NCBI RefSeq assembly: GCF_043290135.1
Contig: NC_134710.1
Span: 320,546,017-320,610,016, forward strand
Length of the DNA stretch: 64,000 nucleotides
Direction: 5' to 3'
Source: Rhipicephalus microplus
Lineage: Eukaryota; Arthropoda; Arachnida; Ixodida; Ixodidae
The notes beneath the pieces were generated by a model. That model ran no database searches and was not told where the DNA came from. It saw only the letters and a program-made list of their open reading frames with translations. How positions within the stretch are numbered: the stretch's first letter is position 1; each line of letters opens with the position of its first letter. This document shows, in pieces, positions 36,707 to 46,824 of the stretch. The position numbers and the translations under genes were made by a program.

Positions 36707-37111
36707 GGCCCGTATTCACAAACCAACCTCGACCTTACCTCACATTATCCTCAACTTCCTGTGCTCCTTACATGCGAGTGTTGAAGATTGGGCGAGTTGG
36801 TTCGTCGAACTTGAACTGGTATAACGCATTACGGGGAAGAAGAAACGGCCGAGCAGACCGACACAAAAGGACAGAGCGCTCTGTCCTTTTGTGTCGGTCT
36901 GCTCGGCCGTTTCTTCTTCCCCGTAATGCGTTATACCAGTTCAAGTACTCCCTACATGCGTTATAAAAGCACAAAAATGATAACAGGGCAAAAGATAAGG
37001 ACAAGACTGGTTCGTGAATACTGGTCCAATTTGTTTATCATGCGCAATAAAGGTTTAAAACCGATAAGAAAATCTCGAAGAAAGAATGAGGTTGGTTTGT
37101 GAATAAGGGCC
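36707..37111. mobile_element. Short DNA transposon with TIRs (MITE)
   Basis: The ends are 24-bp inverted repeats with one mismatch: 36707-36730 begins GGCCCGTATTCACAAACCAA and 37088-37111 is its inverse (GGCCCTTATTCACAAACCAA). Both flanks carry TAT, a possible 3-bp target duplication. The body is 405 bp, has no transposase and holds the palindrome below. A second, internal inverted copy of part of the TIR lies near 37007-37025 (GGTTCGTGAATACTGG). Confidence 0.8.
36809..36946. repeat. Perfect 138-bp palindrome with no loop
   Basis: Two 69-bp arms are exact inverses, centred between 36877 and 36878 at GAGCGCTC. The arm begins ACTTGAACTGG and includes GACCGACACAAAAGGACAGA. The same 43-residue translation appears on both strands, which is a consequence and not a gene. 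Direct repeats CTCCTTACATGCG (36764-36776) and CTCCCTACATGCG (36948-36960) bracket it. Confidence 0.97.
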
Positions 37112-38220
37112 TATTTCTGATTACGCAGGCTCGCCTCTAATGATTTCGCTACCACCACTCCCCAAACAGCTATATCATGCGAACTGCTTTTCGCATATAG
37201 ACTGTGCAGATTTCAAAGAAGCACGGTTCGATTATGTGCTTCTAGATGTCCCGGCCGCAGATTCTCGCCCTCATTTTTCTGCAATAGACTTATATGGCAT
37301 TTTTTTCAGTCCTATAGAGAAGCGCGTCTGCAAACAGCAGGGTAGACGTATCAGTGTTGCCCTTCATGAGAAAGAGATGGGTCTCGCCTTACGAATTTTC
37401 GTAGGCTGTCATTTAGTATAATTCTGACCTGATTGTACACCGATAAATTTGACTTTTGGTGTCCAGTCAGTGAAGAGCCCCTCAGTCAGAAGCACAATGA
37501 ATCGGCCTAATGAACTGAGTTAAGTGGGTCTGGAATGCTATATCGCACGCCATATCTGTTTTGTGTACAGCCATTGCGCAGGCTTTTTATGTGGTATCAG
37601 CGGGAGCTGTAGTCTGCCCTGGATATATCTTTTCATGAACGCGCTATATTTTTGCTAATTTTGCTTGTTTGTCTCGAAGGCATCGGTAAAATACTAGTTA
37701 GACGAAGATACAGTATATCAGAAACAAGCCTCTGTGAGATGCTCCAATAAGCTTGTTGTGAGATGCTCTAACAAAATTTTCCAGTGAGATTGATTCGCTA
37801 GTCAGAAATATTCCATGCTTGTTAGTCTGCAAATGCTGAATAAAAGCAGCCAAAATGGCGGTCATGGCACATTATAAAAACATACTGCATTACAACATGA
37901 CATGCATATACGTATTTATAGAATAGATTTGGATGAGAAGGTAAAGCTGGTTGAAGTGAAGCAATATATTTTAGAATTAGGAACCTGACATTCCTGCAGG
38001 TCAACACAGTAGTGACTAACGATAAAAGATAGCCTGTTGGGTCACGTGTTTGACCCTTCCATCTCGTCTACTTCTTCCTACTAAATCCAAACGTAATGAT
38101 CCTGATGGAGATGATAATAAAGTAGTTGCTGATTATCATCTTTACATACATGCCCATAGGCACGTGTACTAAGGGTGGGAGGGGCCTTCTGTCCTACCCT
38201 GATTATATTAGGGGAGAGGA
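37112..38220. other. Intergenic sequence, no gene recognised
   Basis: Two near-identical short phrases occur near 37735 and 37757 (TGTGAGATGCTC). Nothing else can be supported. Confidence 0.45.
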
Positions 38221-38522
38221 GGCAAATCTGGCTCATCATCATCATCATCATCATCATCGTCGTCGTCGTCATCATCATCATGATCCTGACTATGTTAGCT
38301 GCAAGACAAAAGCCTCTCCCAGGATCCAGAAGTCAAGTCGGTCCTGTGCTTGCTGCTGCCACTTTACATCCGGAAACTTCTTAATCTCATCTGCCCACCC
38401 AACTTTCTGTCTCCCGCTAACCCGCTTGCCTTCTCTGAGAATCCAGTCAGTAACCCTTAATGACCAGCGGTTATACTGCGTACGCGATACATGTCCGGCC
38501 AATGTCCATTTCTTATTCTGTT
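38221..38522 (-). mobile_element. RTE-type LINE 3' end (copy 1)
   Basis: In minus orientation the frame at 38290-38502 ends in W..QAQDRLDFWILGEAFVLQLT, the C-terminal signature of RTE-like elements (RW.DEI....W...AQDR..W..LGEAFV.QWT), and the sequence then runs into GAT/GAC repeats at 38284-38233. Only the C-terminal about 70 codons remain. Confidence 0.85.
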
Positions 38523-38525
38523 TTT

Positions 38526-38563
<38 letters not shown>

Positions 38564-39210
38564 AATCATCAGCCTGACTACGTCCACTGCAGGACAAAGG
38601 CCTCTCCCATGTTCCGCCAGTTAACCCGGTTTTTAGTTTTTTTAGTTAAATGTATATAAGGAGAGGTTGGCGCCAATGCGTGGCGCCAGCTACTCCTCTT
38701 GACTTCATCTATGATATCCTTAACCCCAGTTTGTTTCGTAATCCACTCTGCTCTCTTCTTGTCTCTTAAGGTGACACCTATAGCATTTTACTTTCCCTCA
38801 CTCAATGGGTCGTCCTCAATTTAAGCTGAAACCTTTTTGTAAGCCTTCAGGTTTCTGCTCCATAGGTTAAGTACCGACAAAATGCAGCTGTTATATACTT
38901 TTCTCTTGAGGGATAGTGGCAATCTACCAGTCATAATTTGAGAGTGCTTGCCAAATGTGCTCCATCCCATTCTTATTCTTCTAGTTACTTCACTGTCGTG
39001 ATTAAGATCCACGGTTATTACTTGTCCCAAGTCGACGTCTTTTACAACTTCAAGTGCACTATTACCTATCTCGACGCACTGTTTTCTTCCGAGGTTGTTG
39101 TACATTACTTTTGTTTTCTGCAGATTCATTTTAAGACCTACGTTTCTGCTCTTCTCATATAACTCAGTAGTCTGCCTTATACCCTTTACTCAAACATTTT
39201 TCATAATTTT
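38523..39210 (-). mobile_element. RTE-type LINE 3' part (copy 2)
   Basis: In minus orientation the frame from 39129 to 38821 reads MNLQKTKVMYNN, then LGQVI, NHDSEVTRRIRMGWSTFGKH and LKRKVYNSCIL, the post-FADD part of an RTE-like reverse transcriptase. It is interrupted, then reaches the same GEAFVLQWT-like end (about 38600-38575) and a (GAT)n tail at 38570-38527. Copy 1 lies directly beyond that tail, so one element probably inserted next to or into the other. Confidence 0.88.
38527..38570. repeat. TCA microsatellite (LINE tail)
   Basis: About 14 TCA units, the 3' tail of RTE copy 2 read on the plus strand. The matching tail of copy 1 is at 38233-38284 with a CGT-variant middle. Poly-His translations are artefacts. 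Confidence 0.97.
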
Positions 39211-42200
39211 TCAAACTGCAGTGTCATGGCCGGGAAGGTATTTGATGGTAATGACCAAGTTTACGCAACTTAATATTGCATAAACTGTTTACGACCCATC
39301 CCTACTTCAGAGAGGTAGATACAAAAGGAAGGCCATCTGTGAGAAGTATGACTTGCGTAGCTTCTTATCTATCAGACTCAATCTATGTGAGTAAAATTTG
39401 CCTTTATCCCCCCCCCCCCCCCAAATATAATGCAGAAACCCTAGGCCGATATGTCAAAGCGGAGTCGAGAGTAGGCAACGAAAGGACAACGCGCATTGAA
39501 GGAAAATGTAATTTTGACCTTGCTGATATATAATAACTATGATGAATACATGATGCCCGCTGTAGGAAAAGACGACTATACGTGCACCCAATGCGCAGTA
39601 AACGAGGGTATACGTTGCTGCATTCACTAGCCCAATCGCAATGGAGCCGCCAGGGCCGGAATGGAACCCTCAGTCTTTTACTACAACGCGACCTTCGCAC
39701 AACCTATTACAATGTCAAGCGCTCGTGGAATTGCTATATGGTGAAGTAGATTGTAGCTGCTAGCATTACAGTGGTCGCTCGTGCAGAAAAGAGCGTTGTA
39801 GTGCCAGCATGCAACGTTATTTTTCCTCCAGGATGCATCGTTACTCGATTTCCTGAGATACGATTGAAACGCTGCGGGTTCAAGTAACTCTAACATTGCT
39901 TGCGATGTGACATGCTCAGGAAGGACCGTCTTTGATTAAATGCTGAGCGTGTTTAAGAGCGCACCTCGTGTCTGCTGAGCGAGTCGGGCCACTTCGCGAG
40001 GCAACCGAAACGGGACGTGGCAAAGATTGCCATGGGCTGGCATGCATGCCTAGTCTCGTCGAGGATCCTTAGAGACTGCCGCGTCATCTGTGTGTCAGTT
40101 CAGTCGGGGATATCGCAGCTTCGCAAACAGGGTGATCCTTAGAGCACGTGACAGAATATCCGCGCGTTAAAGTAAGTGCGTTCGTGATCATTCGATTTAC
40201 CGAATTTAACAGGAAACACCCTTCGCAAGGGAAAATGCGCTCACTCTTGACTCACTTCAGGTGGTTCAGAATAAGGGTAGCAAAAAGTTATAGCAGCAAA
40301 ACTATTACCATGTTTTAGCTACGTGTGTCCATTGTCTCTAACCGAAATTTGTTAATATAATAAACGTCATGGGCTTGCATGAAGAGGTGTCAACTACATT
40401 GGTTAGCAACAGCATGTTTTATACATGCGCTGCAAATTGAAGATAGGCGAATATTAGCTGATCATTTGTTTTGTGCTTATTCAATACTTTCATCAACCAC
40501 AATAGTCTGCTGATAATGGGGACACTCAAGATGACGTTGATAACGTTAACATTTAGGAAGAATGTATCAGGCTGCACATATGAAAGAACAAGCCAGTAAT
40601 TTTTAACGAAAGAGGAGGAATAACTTAAAGAGAATAAAAATATTGTATTTAAATAAAAGTTGCTGCGAAACTTGCCTACCATATGGTTGTGATTCAGAGC
40701 GTTTATTAACGTTCTTTTAGCCCGGTTCGACGTCGCGCTTTGAATCAGGGCCATTCCGGTTGCACTAGATCAAGGCAGATTGCAAGAACAACCGCGTATT
40801 CATATTTCATTGCCGGTTGAAAAAGCCCTACGTAAGAGTGCTTTCCTAGCTACAAAGGTTTGTATACTCTACTTTGCAACCGTATGACAATTAGCTCTAC
40901 CTAAGATATCCGTTAACTCGTATATCTCCCGCCGCTCGGGCGTCATGTATTCTGCAAGGTGATACGGAGAGGCTATATCTTACACTGGGTCACTTATGAG
41001 CAAACAAGCAAAAGGAATCCTGGAAGCTCCGGCAATTCCTTTTTCGTTGAGCGTGATGATTGCGACATGCTGCTACAGGTCTCACAGCGTATACATCCGG
41101 CTTATAAAGGGCCTATAGAAATTGTGTCGTACTTTTGTCGACGTTTCATTGCTTACTGATCATCTAACCTAATGAAGTAGCAGATGTGTTGCGTATTAAG
41201 CTATCATCAAGAAGAATGACGCAACGCACACATTTTAAGAGCTTACCAATATCTACAAGAAGGGCTCATTTCCTTGCGGATAAAATTAACTGCCTTTCAC
41301 TAGAACTATAATGAAGTTATATCGATCAGTAGTTTTTCCGACATGTTAAGGTTCATCATGTACTTTCATCATTGTCAAGCCGTTCTCTGCGTTGAAACTG
41401 AGGGGTGAGAGATATTACCCATATGAGTGGCTGTGGCACACATGCGCCTATATATATACTCACAGGGAGCGACATATATATTCAGTGAATTTCAAAGAGG
41501 CTTGCCTGGCTGAACGCAGAGGACGACCGCACATAATGTGGAAACCATGGAAGAAAAGATGCTCACAGTAGGTGATCATATTGCTAAAGATGTCGGTCTG
41601 GTGCCGTTTTTGACGACATTTAGATTTTAGCCAAAGCAAGACGCTCTCGTAGCGTCGTCATAAATAGGCAGGTTAACGGGTTCTTAACATTTTAAAGGCA
41701 GATAAAAGCGGATTGGTAGAATAGCTTGATTCTTCTTTTTTCATCATCCATTGCGTCACGTTGCATGTGAAACCATGCAACGCCTTTAATTTCATGACGC
41801 AAATAAATGCGTTTACAATGATGCAATGCTATGGTTTGGCGGCAGTCAAGCCCTCTTACGGCCCTTTCTAAGCAGCCATATAGTCTTCAGAGGCAAGATA
41901 TTTCTGAAAGAAAAAGTTGGGAACAAGAAACGTATGTAGACTTGACGCCCCTGTAAAGTGGCTACACGATAGCCCTAGAACAGCCATGAATATAATTCAT
42001 CGGTTTTGTTCAGACAATTCCAAAGACTCTCAAACAAGATATACACACTGCTACAAAATCGTGATGAATGACCACCGCAGCTTTTATGGGAATATCGGAT
42101 GTTCACCCTCGGCATTAAAAGTGTAATACACGGGGTGAAGATAACAATGCTCGCAGGAAGCTGAAGACTTAAAATGCTGAGCAGTGGTAGAACGCAGAGT

Positions 42201-42611
42201 GTCGCTACGCCTTGAATAGTTCACTGGCTGAAAGCAAAGTTCACTACAGCTGCATTCCTTGTTCTACTGCAGTTCGCCATTTCAAAAATGTGCGGGCCGG
42301 GTAGACTTAAAATCGGACTGGTATCTCATTCTTCGTTGCTAAATATATGGCAAAACTCATTCGCAGCCATATTAGCTATAGCCCTGGCAAATTGACAGTA
42401 TAAAATACTGTTTAAACCTAAGTCTTGAAGAAGCCTGCCGTAGGGTGTGCATTTGTAATGACACATGGTTCCCTGTAGATGTGCATTTCCATTTCAATCT
42501 CGGTTTTCCAAACCAACACAGTTGGTTTGGTTTCTCGTCAAACAGACGTCACTTTCAGGAGTTTGGGCGGACAATTTTTGAGGGTCGCAACGCTTTCTTG
42601 AGCCATTCGAG
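39211..42611. other. Intergenic sequence, no gene recognised
   Basis: It holds a C-run at 39408-39422, short frames only, a small hairpin near 41758-41784 (GTTGCATG...CATGCAAC) bracketed by TGCGTCA/TGACGCA, and a TAGGCAGGTTAACGGGTTC fragment near 41666. A 10-bp-arm hairpin (CCAAACCAAC/GTTGGTTTGG) lies near 42508-42530. Confidence 0.45.
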
Positions 42612-43140
42612 TTGTTACAAATAAGACGAGGAAGGCAATGCGTATACTGGACAAGGGGACCAAAGAGAGATTGTCGGGTTTTGAAACATTTATTGCTGGC
42701 TTTCCCGAGCTACCACAAGCGTTTCCTGGTTGATTGTTGTGCCAGGGTGGCCTAAGCAGACCACCTCGTTCTAGAAATTAAATATCACGAGACTTCTAAC
42801 CGATATGTTCTTCCCCTTTTCCACAGACCTGCAAAGGATGCATGCGCGGTTCTATACCCGGTCGCTCACTCCCACGGAACAGATGACACGGACGTGATGC
42901 CAGTTCATGGAAGATGCCTGGTATCGACGACTGTGGAACCCGTAGACGCCACACATCCTCCACAGCCTGACCCGTCCATCAGTAAGGGTGTCCCGAGTCA
43001 TCTCGGTCGTCGCCTCTCAGATGGTTGAGCCGCCCTTGTTGTCCCTTACTGGGCGTCAGCTGGGCTTTGCTCTGAGCCTTCACAGCGTGCTCAGACGTGT
43101 GCGTAAAAGCGCGGTGGTCTTTTGAAGTGTGCAAAGCCAA
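42612..43140 (-). mobile_element. Possible LTR-retrotransposon remnant
   Basis: In minus orientation the sequence contains gaaagccagcAATAAAtgtttcaaaac, then acaatctctctttggtcccc, and ends near ttatttgtaaca, which is the pattern of an LTR with a poly(A) signal. The GC-rich part at 42830-43140 would be the upstream region. I found no matching LTR start or target duplication, so this is only a suggestion. Confidence 0.25.
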
Positions 43141-44869
43141 AACAGTCTTTATGTATTAGCTATTAATTTGAAGATTCTCCCATTATTATTTTATTTTATT
43201 TATAGGACTAGCGAGTGTGAAGTGCGCACAGAGAGGGCCATCAAAGTTGAGAACCGTTAAGAAAGATCAACACAGCCTTATATACCATCAGGTGCTTGTT
43301 ATGGCTGCTCTAATAATATTTCAGAAAGCTGCAAATGTACTAGTCCACCAAATATTCTTACTTTGTATTTCTATCCTATTACGCCTTAATGTAGGCTTTG
43401 AATTGTGTGGACCATATGTGGATAGAATACCTTGTCGTAGAAATATACCATGTGTACACTATATGTGGATAGCATTCATCTGCTCTTCAATTCATTCATA
43501 ATTTAAAACCGTAGGCTTGTTTTTCAGCTTGCATGGTAATGCCCTCATGACGATATATATGGCGCCCTTCAACGTAACTTCATAGTCTTTCTGTAGCGTT
43601 TGTGTTACAGATGTTGAGAGACTTCAGAGAGAGGCCTGACTACAGTGTAGCAGATGTGACACTCAGGTCACTTATCGTTACTTGATGCTCATTTGCGTGA
43701 CTGTATGTATATGGTGTTCATAGCAAACCACGCAAAGGTATTTCATAAAGTGTGAATGTCTTAATGTCACATCATTACTAAATCTTGACTCGTAATATAC
43801 TACATGACCATACACCATTGTTTGAACATGATGACGAGTAGTGATCATACTTACAATGTCGAACTTTGTAATTACAACCCAGTACAAAGGAACAGACGTA
43901 ATGTTTCAGATGGAATTCCTATACTATTCCTGCGTTAGGCAACATGTTAGGAAGAAACCTTCTTAGTATATCAGTTTCCACACTAGTCAAAGTAACTCAA
44001 AGTTATTGACGTGTTTAAAAAGATATTTGCAAATTAGTGGCTACATACAGTCGTTCTGTAAAACAGGTGAAGCACCATAGCCCCTCCCCCTCCTACTGCA
44101 AACGCCACAACCTTATCAAGCTACATACAGAAAGAGCCTGTTCAGTCTCTTTCTATACGCCGCCCGGATGTGGTGACAAACCTCTTGAACCAATTATAAA
44201 GCTATATGCTGAAAGGGCAAACCACCAGTGAAAGATGATTGCAGTCACGAGTACTCTAAGGAAGCATTCATTCACAGTCGTATAAGCATTGTTTGTCTCG
44301 TTTTTTTTAACTGTTGCCATATCCAGGCAAAACATGGTTACGTCAATATGAACAAAAAAGCGTTCTACAGGAATCTTCCACAGGACATGTGAATGCTACA
44401 TTTGCAGTCAGTATCTATGCATGTTGCTGCTCTAGTTTCTTACGCTCAAACTTAGCCCACTGTTACACTTGCACAAACACAACTGACTTCAAAGAAACGT
44501 ACAATATAGACATTTGCCATAGCTACGTAGATCAGTTACAGCATTAAAAACTATGCAGTATATTTGCCTCATTACGCATTTGCAACTTCTAGGTGGCACA
44601 GCACAGGTGAAGAGCGTTGCTCATGCTGCCACTGCAGTCACTGCATTTATTCTCACTGAGAGGGCAAAATAATGCGATTTAAGGATTCATTCTCACGTAA
44701 GCGTATTAGTGTTGTTGCCTTCTACTTTTTTTTTCAAGTATGCGCCGACTTGTCCAGTGACAGCCGTTAGAAACGCGAAATGAAAGAGCGAACACTCCTT
44801 AGAACAGAGCTTGAAGCTACCAAAGACAACTGATACATCGAGGAAATAGTGATAAATAGAGCCACTCAC
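43141..44869. other. AT-rich sequence, no gene recognised
   Basis: A phrase ATATGTGGATAG is repeated at about 43414 and 43460. No repeat family or exon is supported. Confidence 0.45.
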
Positions 44870-45064
44870 CTGGACAGCGAGAAAGCTCCCGTCTGGAACC
44901 GCCGGCCGCTTTCTGAGGCGCGTTCGAGCGGCGTTCGTGCACGGCTGGCCTAGCTCCGAGGAAGCGCTTTCAGAGGGAATTTCGGGAAGACAAGAGGAAG
45001 GGCGAAGCACAGTGCCTTCTCGCTCTTTGTTCTCAGTTTCCTCAAGACACCGTGCACTCTCCAT
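44870..45064 (-). CDS. Possible first coding exon of an unidentified gene
   Basis: In minus orientation an ATG at 45064 opens 65 codons (MESARCLEETENKEREG ... RKRPAVPDGSFLAVQ) that end exactly at a consensus donor CAG/GTGAGT (exon end 44870, intron GT at 44869-44868). The region is CpG-dense and lies just downstream, in minus sense, of CCAAT-containing sequence. I do not recognise the peptide, and it could equally be 5' UTR. The next exon, at lower coordinates, is not found. This could be the upstream exon of the VAChT/ChAT locus, but nothing in the sequence proves it. Confidence 0.3.
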
Positions 45065-45860
45065 ACGTCTACCTCCTCCCCACTTTTCACCCCTCCCACG
45101 CTTCCAACCTTCTCAAATGTACCACTTTCCTACATCTCTCTGCTTTCGGTTCCTCTGCTTGTCGCCTGCAATTTCGTCCCCAGGAAAAAAAACGGGGAAA
45201 GATTTCACCGGAGAAAGGGGAATGGCGGGAGAAGTGCGCGCGTCACGAGTCGTCCCCAATGGGGAGAGCCAATAGGGAGCTTCCCGGGCGCAGGTGAGGG
45301 AGAGACGCGACGCTATTGGTCCGCCGGGGGCGCTCACCTGCTCCTGTCCCCGCCAGTGGGGAGCCCGACCGCGCCCTTTCTCGCGCGCAGCCTCGTCTCA
45401 TTCCCCCCTTCCCTATTCTGTTGCGCGTTTTTCTCCCTCCTGAGCGCAAGAGTACGCGCGCTTTTGCGGCGGCCTTCTTCTCTAGAGCGCGCGCGAAAAT
45501 TTTGGCGCCATCGGAGGAGGCGGGGTTGCAACGCGCACGCGGTGGTGGTACGAGGGTTACGTCCAAGAAAGAAAGAATAACTGCTCAATGAAGGCAACGT
45601 GAGCCAATTCAAGGAGGATGGAGGCAAAACGGCGGAGGGCAGACACCACCGACAAAACGCCAGCGGGCCTTCCTCGGTCGGGGATGAGGCAAAGATCATA
45701 CGAAAGGCGCTAGCAACGGCAAGCGTAAAAAAAGACGAGATACGTCGGAGATAGAAGAGCCGAAGAAGAGACAAAGTACGACTGTCATGGCTGCTTGTCG
45801 ATAGAGGAATGTAGTGGTTCTCACAATGGCGGCGCCACGCGAGTGGCCTGAAATTGACAG
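45065..45860. promoter_or_regulatory. CpG-rich promoter-like block, possibly bidirectional
   Basis: The block is strongly enriched in CpG and contains CCAAT words in both orientations (GAGCCAATAGGG near 45267; CTATTGGTCC near 45313), two consensus donors facing opposite ways (GCGCAGGTGAGGG near 45288 on plus; GGAGCAGGTGAGCGC near 45335 on minus), and a YY1-like ACAATGGCGGC near 45823 on plus. No TATA box is evident. This is the pattern of a CpG-type housekeeping promoter. Confidence 0.45.
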
Positions 45861-46824
45861 GAACAGTATTTTTTCTCTAAGAACAGTGAAATTGAGACGG
45901 TTTTTTTCGAAGTTTTCCCTTTCAGCGACAAACAATTGTGCGAACCTTCGCACTTATTCGAACTTCTTTTTTACGTGCCTCTTTCTGGGCCCTAGTTTCG
46001 CAATTCTTCTTCTGAAAGCGTTTGTCTTTCCAAACTGTTGTTGCCGTTTTGTTTGGTCAACTTTTTCATATATTTTGCTGTTTTGGTCAAATAACGACAG
46101 CCTTCTGTTAGGCTATGTGGAAGGGCTTTATTTTCAAGCTTAGCTCTTACTTAATCCTAAGCAAGAAAAAAAAGCTGCCATTATACAGCTGCCACCTTTT
46201 TCGTCAATGGTAGCAGGGATATAAAAGTCACGGCTTCGGTTTTCAAACCATCGGAGATTGCCAAACCAGTCGTATGGCTATAAAAGATAATAAGTAATCG
46301 CTAGTCTGTGGAGAAACACGGTGCCATCGCAGAGCGAATCAGTGCTCTCGCCGAATAATTCGTTTATACAAATGTCGATGAGACACTAACTCGCGTATCC
46401 CACCATCCATGAAGCATTATTGCGGTGTGCGCTGGAAATCAAACATTACTATGGTGCCTAACGAGCTGCTTCAGGTTCATCCTTTATATAGATCTAAACT
46501 ACATGCACTGACCAGTCATTCTACAGCCCATACATACGTGTTGAAATAAAATTGTCAAGGAGTAATGTACTGACAAGAGTGTGTATCACACGATTACCCC
46601 CGAGCAGTGTAAGAAGTTTTAAATGAAGTCTCTCCTGTGCCCAGCGACTGCATAACTGAACCCGTGCCGCTGCCAAACGAAGTGAGAGAGACCCGAGATG
46701 CACATTGTGCACAGTCTACATATACAATTTTAACATCACGCGCGGAAATAAGACGCATTTTCCCGAGTGTTCATTATGTGCTAAAAGGCGACAAACAATA
46801 ATGACATGAAAACTCGGACATTTG
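45861..46824. other. Intergenic sequence, nothing recognised
   Basis: T-rich at 45900-46080 on the plus strand. No repeat edge or gene is supported. Confidence 0.45.

Noticed and set aside
36772..37004. Identical 43-residue peptide on both strands
   Set aside because: It follows automatically from the perfect palindrome.
38126..38659. His-rich protein on the plus strand
   Set aside because: It covers the antisense of two RTE LINE tails and their TCA arrays.
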